From Eggerthellaceae bacterium (GTDB taxonomy: Bacteria > Actinomycetota > Coriobacteriia > Coriobacteriales > Eggerthellaceae), in contig CAADXT010000157.1 in assembly GCA_900753095.1 (NCBI GenBank), positions 1 through 25,155 on the forward strand: a DNA stretch of 25,155 nucleotides, read 5' to 3'. Below the pieces are notes generated by a model that was not told where the DNA came from, ran no database searches, and was given only the letters and a program-made list of their open reading frames with translations. Positions 1 to 6,268 of the stretch are shown piece after piece. The position numbers were made by a program, and so were the translations under genes. Within the stretch, counting starts at the first letter, position 1. The number at the start of each line of letters is the position of its first letter.

Positions 1-120
1 CACAAGCCCCATACCTACGAAAAGGACAAGGACGACCCGTACGCCAACGTAGGCCGCAACGACCCTTGCCCGTGCGGCTCTGGCAAAAAGTTCAAGAAGT
101 GCCACGGCGCCAATCGCTGA
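1..120 (+). CDS. secA: SecA preprotein translocase ATPase, C-terminal end (partial)
   Basis: Only the last 39 codons are present; the gene enters from the left edge and stops at TGA 118-120. The visible peptide ends in the SEC-C zinc-binding motif, CPCGSGKKFKKCHG, preceded by a charged Lys/Asp linker and the typical GRNDPCPCGSG run. In SecA this C-terminal tail binds zinc and contacts SecB or the ribosome; SecA is the ATPase that drives proteins through SecYEG at the membrane. The SEC-C motif also ends some unrelated proteins, but the linker before it and the adjacent prfB (secA-prfB is a common pair) favour SecA. The motor domains lie outside the window. Confidence 0.85.
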   Translation, partial: HKPHTYEKDKDDPYANVGRNDPCPCGSGKKFKKCHGANR

Positions 121-126
121 ACCGAT

Positions 127-198
127 AGGGGATAGCGCAAGCTTTCCCCTTGCGGCATCTTGCCGCAGGTGATGCCCCTGCCTCATCGCGGGGGCATC
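127..198. other. Three tandem hairpins between secA and prfB
   Basis: The 118-nt gap holds three consecutive strong inverted repeats. The first (127-150) pairs AGGGGA with TCCCCT and continues through one mismatch to AGC/GCT, closed by a GCAA loop. The second (151-167) is TGCGGCA-tct-TGCCGCA, a perfect 7-bp stem. The third (171-198) pairs GATGCCCC with GGGGCATC and extends to about 11 bp with a 6-nt loop. None is followed by a T-run, so a classical intrinsic terminator is not shown. They may be secA 3'-end structures or a prfB leader; the function is unknown. Confidence 0.6.
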
Positions 199-238
199 GT
201 GGTGTTCGGTGAAGGATTGATACCGAGAGGAATCTTTG

Positions 239-1321
239 ATGATGACCCTTGAAGAAGCAGAGAAGCGCACCGCCGAAGCGCGTGCTTACCTGCATATCGA
301 CGAAAAAACCGCTGAGTTGGCAAACCTCGACAGCCAGATAGCCAGCCCTGATTTCTGGAACGATTCCGAGCATGCCCAGCAGGTGAGCAAGCAGGCCTCC
401 GACATCCGTGATGTCATCGAGCGCTACGAGACTGCCTGCTCATTGCTCGAAGATGTGAAAACGGCAACGGAGCTTGCCGAGGAAGACCCTGAGTTTGGCG
501 AGGAGATCGATGCCGATCTGCAGCGTCTGGCAAAGATGCTCGACGATTTCGAGGTTGAGTCGTGGTTCAACGGCCGTTTCGACTCGTCCGATGCCATTCT
601 CTCCATCCATCCCGGCAGCGGCGGCCTCGAGGCCCAGGACTGGACTGAAATGCTGTACCGCATGTACTCGCGCTATGCCGATTCCAAGGGTTGGAAGGTG
701 AAGGTGCTCGATTTGGTGCCCGGCGAGGGCATCGGCCTCGACCGCGCCAGCATCCAGATCGAGGGGCGCAACGCCTACGGCATGCTCCGCAGCGAGTCGG
801 GTGTTCACCGCTTGGTGCGCATTTCTCCCACTGACGACAAGAAGCGCAGGCACACCACCTTTGCCGCTGTCGAGGTCGTTCCCGTTCTGCCCGACAACGA
901 TATCTCCATCGAGATCGACCCGAACGATGTGCGCGTAGACGTGTACCGTGCAAGCGGCCCGGGCGGCCAGTGCGTGAACACCACCGACTCCGCCGTGCGC
1001 CTTACCCATATTCCCACGGGCATCGTGGTTACGTGTCAGAACGAGAAATCCCAGCTCCAGAACAAGGAAGCGGCGTTCAGGGTCCTGCGCGGACGTTTGT
1101 ACGAGCTTGAGGAAAAGAAGCGCGAAGCCGAGCTTGCTGAGCTGAAGGGCGAGAAGATGGACAATTCGTTCGGCAGCCAGATACGAAACTATGTCCTGTA
1201 TCCGTATCGACTGATCAAGGATACCCGTAGTAATATCGAAAGCGGCAATGTCGAAGCTGCGCTCGATGGCGATATCGACGAGTTCGTCGTCGGATACCAT
1301 CGTTGGAAAGCTTCGTTGTAA
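239..1321 (+). CDS. prfB: Peptide chain release factor 2
   Basis: RF2 recognises UGA and UAA in the ribosomal A site and triggers hydrolysis of peptidyl-tRNA. The product is 360 aa, full length for RF2. An N-terminal helical domain is followed by the PCRF region (GSGGLEAQDWTEML) and the catalytic loop SGPGGQCVN, with GGQ at residues 242-244. The start lies in a TTG-ATG-ATG cluster at 236-244. ATG 239 is chosen because AGAGGA at 226-231 is well placed for it; 242 is also possible. The reading frame is open throughout: where E. coli prfB has the in-frame UGA frameshift site, this gene reads AYLHID, so autoregulatory frameshifting is absent. The codon-recognition tripeptide, normally SPF in RF2, reads SPT at 196-198. 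At least four neighbouring genes end in TGA, so UGA is a normal stop here. Confidence 0.95.
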   Translation: MMTLEEAEKRTAEARAYLHIDEKTAELANLDSQIASPDFWNDSEHAQQVSKQASDIRDVIERYETACSLLEDVKTATELAEEDPEFGEEIDADLQRLAKMLDDFEVESWFNGRFDSSDAILSIHPGSGGLEAQDWTEMLYRMYSRYADSKGWKVKVLDLVPGEGIGLDRASIQIEGRNAYGMLRSESGVHRLVRISPTDDKKRRHTTFAAVEVVPVLPDNDISIEIDPNDVRVDVYRASGPGGQCVNTTDSAVRLTHIPTGIVVTCQNEKSQLQNKEAAFRVLRGRLYELEEKKREAELAELKGEKMDNSFGSQIRNYVLYPYRLIKDTRSNIESGNVEAALDGDIDEFVVGYHRWKASL

Positions 1322-1353
1322 TGCAAAGCCAAGTAATCGATCGAAAGGAAGCC

Positions 1354-2199
1354 ATGAATTCTCTGGCAGCTAAGGAAAAGGCCTGTGCCATTCGCACGGA
1401 CATCATTGAGATGCTGCACGAAGCGGGCAGCGGTCATCCGGGCGGATCTCTTTCCTGCACCGATATTCTTTCAGCGCTGTATTTTGGCGGTGTGCTGAAC
1501 CACAACCCCGAGAACCCCGAAGATGACGCGCGCGATCGCTTCATCCTTGCCAAGGGCCATGCGGCGCCGGCAATCTACGCAACGCTTGCCGAGGCTGGCT
1601 ACTTTCCCGTTGAGGAGCTGAAAACGCTCCGCAAGCTGGGCACCCGTTTGCAGGGCCACCCCGATTCAAACCTGCTTCCTGGCATCGAGGTTTCTACCGG
1701 CTCGTGGGGCCAGGGCCTCTCGATTGCCGCCGGTATGGCAGCTGGGTTCAAGCTTGACGATGCACCCAACCGCGTGTTCACGGTTATGGGCGACGGCGAA
1801 ACGGAAGAAGGCCAGGTTTGGGAGGCCGCAACGTTTGCAGCCCATCAGAACCTGGGCAACCTCATCGCTATCGTCGACCTGAACGGCCTGCAGATCGACG
1901 GCCATGTTGAGGATGTGTGCGCGAGCGGCACCCTCGCTGGCAAGTTCGCGGCTTTCGGCTGGGAAGTGCACGAGGTGAACGGCCACGACATGGACGCCCT
2001 GATCGAGCTCTTCTCCGCCTTGAAGGCTTCCGAGACCCCCAAGCCCAAGTTGGTTATCGCCCATACGGTAAAGGGCAAGGGCGTTTCCTTCATGGAAGAC
2101 CAGGCCGGTTGGCACGGCAAAGCCCCCAACGACGAAGAGACCGAAGCTGCGCTCGCCGAGCTTGCTGCAGCCCGCGCTGAGCTGAATGGAGTGAAGTAA
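1354..2199 (+). CDS. Transketolase, N-terminal (thiamine diphosphate-binding) subunit
   Basis: This is the first half of a split transketolase, which moves two-carbon units between sugar phosphates in the non-oxidative pentose phosphate pathway. The 281-aa product opens with the family pattern IRTDIIEMLHEAGSGHPGGSLS. It contains the TPP/Mg-binding motif starting GDGE at residues 146-149 and reaching DLN at 175-177. ATG 1354 is used because homologues begin close to this point and AAAGGAA lies just upstream. An in-frame ATG at 1321 overlaps the prfB stop and would add 11 residues; GGAAAG at 1305-1310 could serve it. The partner subunit begins one base after this gene's stop, so the two are surely co-translated. 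Split transketolases are usual in archaea and many anaerobic bacteria. Confidence 0.92.
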   Translation: MNSLAAKEKACAIRTDIIEMLHEAGSGHPGGSLSCTDILSALYFGGVLNHNPENPEDDARDRFILAKGHAAPAIYATLAEAGYFPVEELKTLRKLGTRLQGHPDSNLLPGIEVSTGSWGQGLSIAAGMAAGFKLDDAPNRVFTVMGDGETEEGQVWEAATFAAHQNLGNLIAIVDLNGLQIDGHVEDVCASGTLAGKFAAFGWEVHEVNGHDMDALIELFSALKASETPKPKLVIAHTVKGKGVSFMEDQAGWHGKAPNDEETEAALAELAAARAELNGVK

Positions 2200-2200
2200 C

Positions 2201-3181
2201 GTGGTAAAACTTGCTACCCCCGAACAGGCAAAGGAAAAGAAGGCAACGCGTGCTGCCTACGGCGTAACGCTCGCCGAGCTTGCCGCAAGCGGCAAGAAGA
2301 TCGTCGCCGTCGATGCCGACCTTACGGGCTCTACCACTACCAAGAAGTTCGCCCAGGCTGCTCCTGAAAACGCAAAGCGCCTCTTCAATGTGGGCATTGC
2401 CGAGCAGAACATGATCGACGTTGCCGCCGGCCTTTCCCTTACGGGCAACATCGCCTACACGGGTTCATTCGCTGTGTTCGGCACGGGCCGCGCTTACGAC
2501 CAGATTCGCAACACCGTGTGCTACTCCAACCTGAACGTGAAGGTTGCGCCCACCCACGCCGGCATTTCCGTTGGCCCTGACGGCGGATCGCATCAGATGC
2601 TCGAGGATATTTCCCTTATGCGCGGCTTGCCCAACATGCGCGTTCTTGTGCCTGCCGATTACGCGGCATGCTGCGCGGCCATCCGTCTTGCCGCTGAAAC
2701 GCCTGGTCCGGTGTACATCCGCATGGGCCGTGCTGCGGTTCCCGCGGTGTACGCTCCCGATGTCGAGCTTGAAGTGGGCCGCGCATACGTGCTCCGTGAA
2801 GGCACCGATGTAACCCTTATCGCCTGCGGCGTCGAGATCGCCGAGGCCATGAAGGCTGCCGATGCACTTGCCGAGAAGGGTATTTCCGCCGAGGTCATCG
2901 ACGCATTCTGCGTAAAGCCGCTCGATGCCGAGACCATCCTTGCCTCCCTTAAGAAGACGGGCTGCGCTGTTGTCGCTGAAGAGCACTCTATCTACGGCGG
3001 CCTTGGCTCCGCCGTTTCCGAGCTTGCCGCTGAAGAGTTCCCGTGCCCCATCGAGCTGGTTGGCGTGCGCGATCGCTTCGGCAAATCCGGTGAGTTCAAC
3101 GAGCTTCTTACCTACTTTGGCCTGGATGCAGACGCGCTTGTGCAAGCTGTGGAAAAGGTCCGTGCCCGAAAGCATGCCTGA
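2201..3181 (+). CDS. Transketolase, C-terminal (pyrimidine-binding) subunit
   Basis: This 326-aa protein is the second half of the split transketolase and should pair with the product just upstream. It carries the pyrimidine-binding domain with the conserved acidic motif FNVGIAEQNMIDVAAGLS (Glu68 of GIAEQN activates the TPP cofactor). The phosphate-site stretch THAGISVGPDGGSHQ follows, then a transketolase C-terminal domain from about residue 195. The start is GTG 2201, with GGAGTG at 2188-2193 as ribosome binding site inside the end of the previous gene. Some relatives are 1-deoxyxylulose-5-phosphate synthase-like, but the split arrangement and motif spacing favour transketolase. It ends at TGA, 48 bases before the ftsE start. 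Confidence 0.92.
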   Translation: MVKLATPEQAKEKKATRAAYGVTLAELAASGKKIVAVDADLTGSTTTKKFAQAAPENAKRLFNVGIAEQNMIDVAAGLSLTGNIAYTGSFAVFGTGRAYDQIRNTVCYSNLNVKVAPTHAGISVGPDGGSHQMLEDISLMRGLPNMRVLVPADYAACCAAIRLAAETPGPVYIRMGRAAVPAVYAPDVELEVGRAYVLREGTDVTLIACGVEIAEAMKAADALAEKGISAEVIDAFCVKPLDAETILASLKKTGCAVVAEEHSIYGGLGSAVSELAAEEFPCPIELVGVRDRFGKSGEFNELLTYFGLDADALVQAVEKVRARKHA

Positions 3182-3229
3182 TATACTCAACTGCAGTCTC
3201 AGAATTACACCCTATGAATGGAGCACACT

Positions 3230-4063
3230 GTGACGAATGAACAGAGCGGGGCTCCTATGGGCAAGCATGCCCAACAGCAGCCCCCAGTTAATCAGGTGGC
3301 GTCTCAGCTTTCGCAATCGCTTCCTGTGGTAAATCTTGAGGAGTCCGCTCCTCAATACACGGGCAATCCGGTTATCACGCTCGATCACGTAACCAAGATT
3401 TACGAAGCGCAGCCCAACAATCCTGCGCTGAACGATATCTCGCTGCATATTTTCCCCGGCGAATTCGTGTTCTTGGTAGGTCATTCCGGCTCCGGCAAGT
3501 CGACTTTCATCAACTTGCTTATTCGCCAGATCAAGCCCACCAAGGGTCATATCTACATTGCCGATGAAGACCTGACCCAGATGCGCAACTGGCGCGTCCC
3601 TTACCTGCGTCGAAACATCGGCTGCGTGTTCCAGGACTTCAAGCTTTTGCCGAACAAGACCGTTTTCGAGAACGTTGCGTTTGCGCTTGAGGTAATCGGG
3701 AAGTCGCGTCACGTTATCCGCACCCAGGTTCCCGAGGTTCTGCGCCTTGTCGGCTTGCAGGACAAGATGAACAAGCGTCCTGACCAGCTTTCCGGCGGCG
3801 AGCAGCAGCGCGTTTCCATCGCTCGTGCAATCGTGAACCGCCCGCCGCTGCTTATTTGCGACGAACCTACCGGCAACCTCGACCCGCAGAACTCGCGCGG
3901 CATCATGGACCTGCTCGAGCGAATCAATCGCACGGGCACTACGGTTCTTGTTGCAACGCACGACCGTGAAATGGTCGACAACATGCGTCGTCGTGTTATC
4001 GCGCTCGACAAGGGCGTTCTGACGCGCGACCAGGACAGGGGAGTGTACGGTTTCGATGTCTAG
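3230..4063 (+). CDS. ftsE: Cell-division ABC transporter ATP-binding protein FtsE
   Basis: FtsE is the cytoplasmic ATPase of FtsEX, which couples the divisome to activation of cell-wall hydrolases rather than transporting a substrate. Visible motifs are Walker A GHSGSGKST (84-92), the ABC signature LSGGEQQ (187-193) and Walker B LLICDEPTGNLD (from 207). GTG 3230 is preferred because GGAG at 3220-3223 sits 6 nt upstream; the ATG at 3218 overlaps that site and has no good one of its own. The 277-aa product has about 40 extra residues before the usual FtsE start (VITLDHVTKIY). This extension is rich in Gln, Ser and Pro, has no recognisable domain and looks disordered. The gene overlaps ftsX by 8 nt, indicating translational coupling. 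Confidence 0.95.
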   Translation: MTNEQSGAPMGKHAQQQPPVNQVASQLSQSLPVVNLEESAPQYTGNPVITLDHVTKIYEAQPNNPALNDISLHIFPGEFVFLVGHSGSGKSTFINLLIRQIKPTKGHIYIADEDLTQMRNWRVPYLRRNIGCVFQDFKLLPNKTVFENVAFALEVIGKSRHVIRTQVPEVLRLVGLQDKMNKRPDQLSGGEQQRVSIARAIVNRPPLLICDEPTGNLDPQNSRGIMDLLERINRTGTTVLVATHDREMVDNMRRRVIALDKGVLTRDQDRGVYGFDV

Positions 4064-4967
4064 TATCTTCTATTTCTTCCGCGAATCGCTTACGGGCTTT
4101 ACGCGCAACCTTTCCACTACGCTTGGCTCTATCATCACGATTTTCCTTTCGCTGTTGATCATCGGCATCTTCTGCATCGCAGGCGCGGTTGTTAACAACG
4201 TTGTGGCTTCGGTTGAGAACCAGGTTTCCATCACGGCTTACGTGAAGGATGATGCAAGCGATGCCGACATCGAAAAGGTGATGAAGGCAGTTCAGGGCTA
4301 TGAAGGCGTGGAAAGCGTTTCCTTCACCACGAAGGATCAGGCGCTTGATAACTTCCGCAAGTCTACCTCCAACCCTGAAATCGTCGATCAGCTTGATGGC
4401 GAGAATCCTCTTCCTGCCTCTATCGACGTTCAGCTTGATGATGCTCAAAGCGTTTCGAACATCGCTTCGCAGATTTTGGCAAACCAGGATTTCGTTGACA
4501 TTTGCGACAATGCCGACGATCCTTCCGATTCGCTGCAGTATGGCCAGAAGACGGTTGACAAGCTCTTCTCGCTCACCAACGCCATCCGCACTGCAGGCAT
4601 TGCCCTTATTGCGCTGCTGATCTTCATCGCGTTCATCTTCATCAACAACACCATTCGCTTGGCTATTCTTGCCCGCCGCAAGGAAATCGCCATCATGCGT
4701 TTGGTAGGCGCCTCGAACGGCTTTATCCGCGGGCCCTTCTTGGCTGAAGGTGCGTTGCACGCCCTTATCGGCGCTCTGCTCGCAATCCTTGTTTTGGAGA
4801 TTGCCCGCAACGTGGTGCTTCCGCAGATGGCGGTTGCGCTGCCTTGGTTGCCGATTGGCGTAGACTTGGGTATGTTCCTGCTTATTTACCTGGCAATGCT
4901 GGTTGCCGGTTTGGTCATCGGCCTTTTGGGCTCCCTGTTCGCTATGGGCCGTTACCTGAAGGTCTAA
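4056..4967 (+). CDS. ftsX: Cell-division membrane protein FtsX
   Basis: FtsX is the membrane partner of FtsE. The 303-aa product has the family topology: a short cytoplasmic start, one membrane segment (about 22-48), an extracytoplasmic domain (about 50-175), then three further segments (about 178-205, 229-252 and 266-298). The motif RLAILARRKEIAIMRLVGAS after the second segment is typical of FtsX coupling regions. ATG 4056 overlaps the ftsE stop (ATGTCTAG). In Gram-positive bacteria the extracytoplasmic domain docks a peptidoglycan hydrolase or its adaptor; no such hydrolase is encoded next door. The next gene is an S41 protease-like protein, as in the ftsEX-ctpB arrangement of Bacillus. Confidence 0.95.
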   Translation: MSSIFYFFRESLTGFTRNLSTTLGSIITIFLSLLIIGIFCIAGAVVNNVVASVENQVSITAYVKDDASDADIEKVMKAVQGYEGVESVSFTTKDQALDNFRKSTSNPEIVDQLDGENPLPASIDVQLDDAQSVSNIASQILANQDFVDICDNADDPSDSLQYGQKTVDKLFSLTNAIRTAGIALIALLIFIAFIFINNTIRLAILARRKEIAIMRLVGASNGFIRGPFLAEGALHALIGALLAILVLEIARNVVLPQMAVALPWLPIGVDLGMFLLIYLAMLVAGLVIGLLGSLFAMGRYLKV

Positions 4968-5005
4968 TGAAAGGCTGATATGTTCAAGGAATCGAAGGCA
5001 CGTTA

Positions 5006-6259
5006 GTGAACGATTTCAAGAAAACCACCAAGGTGGAATCTTCGAACAAACGAAATGCAAGCATCGTGAAGCTTCTCGGTGCTTGCATTTTCATATGCTT
5101 GGTTTTTTGCGCGGGCTTTATGGTTCGCGGGAATACCGACCTGCTCAACGCCATGGGCTTTTCGTCGCTCGATGTCGATACCGAGGTTAACCCCGGGCTT
5201 ACTGTTTCGGGCGATACGTACGATTCCCTTTCTGCTCGCGTGGCGGAAATGGAAGGCACGTTGAAGAAGAGCAGCATGGACGATTACGACCTTGGCCAGG
5301 TTACCACCAAGGTTCTTACCTCGTATGCCGAGACTACTGGCGACAGCTTCCTCAAGTACTACGACGAGACGAGTTATCGTGCGTATCTCGCGAGCACCAA
5401 GAACCCCGAGGCGGGCATCGGCGTGCTTTTCGGGGAAAGCGATGGCAAGTGCTTCGCCGCCGACGTTTTCGAGGATTCCTCTGCTGCTGCTGCGGGCATC
5501 GAAACCGGCGATTACGTCCAAACCATCGATGGCGTATCGAAGCCCTCGTGGAGCATCCCCGAGGTTCTTGATGCTCTTTCCCGTTCGGAGGGGGAGAGCG
5601 TTTACGTTACGTGGAGTCGTCCCTCGCAGAAGCAGGGCGAAAGCGGCACTACGCTGGCCACTACGCTCACGTTTTCCTCTAGCTCCCAAGACAATGTCAC
5701 GTGGGAAGTGCATGATAAGGTGTGCGCTATCGATCTGAAGCAGATCACCTCCGATAGCGCTTCGATGGTGTCGAACGCCATCAACGATTCCGCTGCGCAA
5801 GGTGCTCAAGCCTTTGTGCTCGACCTTCGCGATGTGCCGGGCGGCTACCTCACCCAGGCTGTTGATATCGCTTCTTTGTTCATTCAGAGCGGCGTGGTTG
5901 CCCAGATCGAGACTGTCAGCGGTACAAGCTCTCGTAGCGCCGACGGCAACAGCATCACCAGCGCTCCGTTGGTGGTAATCACCAACGGTCGTACGGCGGG
6001 TTGCGCCGAGGTTCTAGCTGCTGCGCTGCAGGAGTCGGGCCGCGCGGAAATCGTGGGAGAGAAGACTCAGGGCAAGGGGTCTATTCAAGCCATGCAGCCG
6101 CTTTCCTTCGGTGGCGCGATTCGTTACACCGCAGCGTACTATCTAACTCCCAGCGGTCGTCAGATCGACGGCAATGGGATTTCCCCAAATGTGGAAACCT
6201 CGCATGCGGCAACGCAGGAAACGGTTGCATTCGACTCTGCCCGTTCGCAAATCTCGTAA
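5006..6259 (+). CDS. Membrane-anchored S41 (CtpA/CtpB-like) protease homologue with altered nucleophile
   Basis: The 417-aa product has one N-terminal membrane anchor (about 22-42), a PDZ domain (about 130-205, including GIETGDYVQTIDGVS) and an S41 peptidase domain (about 230-400). Family members cleave membrane or cell-wall-associated proteins outside the cytoplasm with a Ser/Lys/Gln centre. The Lys (K357 in GKGSIQ) and Gln (Q361) are present. The usual catalytic motif TASASE instead reads TAGCAE (330-335), so the Ser position is Gly332, followed by Cys333. The protein may therefore be a pseudo-protease or use Cys. GTG 5006 is the start, with GAAGG at 4994-4998. It sits 38 nt after ftsX, matching the ftsEX-ctpB pairing. 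The family is certain; activity is not. Confidence 0.88.
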   Translation: MNDFKKTTKVESSNKRNASIVKLLGACIFICLVFCAGFMVRGNTDLLNAMGFSSLDVDTEVNPGLTVSGDTYDSLSARVAEMEGTLKKSSMDDYDLGQVTTKVLTSYAETTGDSFLKYYDETSYRAYLASTKNPEAGIGVLFGESDGKCFAADVFEDSSAAAAGIETGDYVQTIDGVSKPSWSIPEVLDALSRSEGESVYVTWSRPSQKQGESGTTLATTLTFSSSSQDNVTWEVHDKVCAIDLKQITSDSASMVSNAINDSAAQGAQAFVLDLRDVPGGYLTQAVDIASLFIQSGVVAQIETVSGTSSRSADGNSITSAPLVVITNGRTAGCAEVLAAALQESGRAEIVGEKTQGKGSIQAMQPLSFGGAIRYTAAYYLTPSGRQIDGNGISPNVETSHAATQETVAFDSARSQIS

Positions 6260-6268
6260 AAGGAAGCT

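Noticed and set aside
239..320. Programmed +1 frameshift in prfB
   Set aside because: The frame is open through the site and no in-frame UGA or CUUUGA-type slippery sequence is present.
3182..3187. TATACT as a -10 for ftsE
   Set aside because: No acceptable -35 lies 15-19 nt upstream; the matching position reads TCCGTG.
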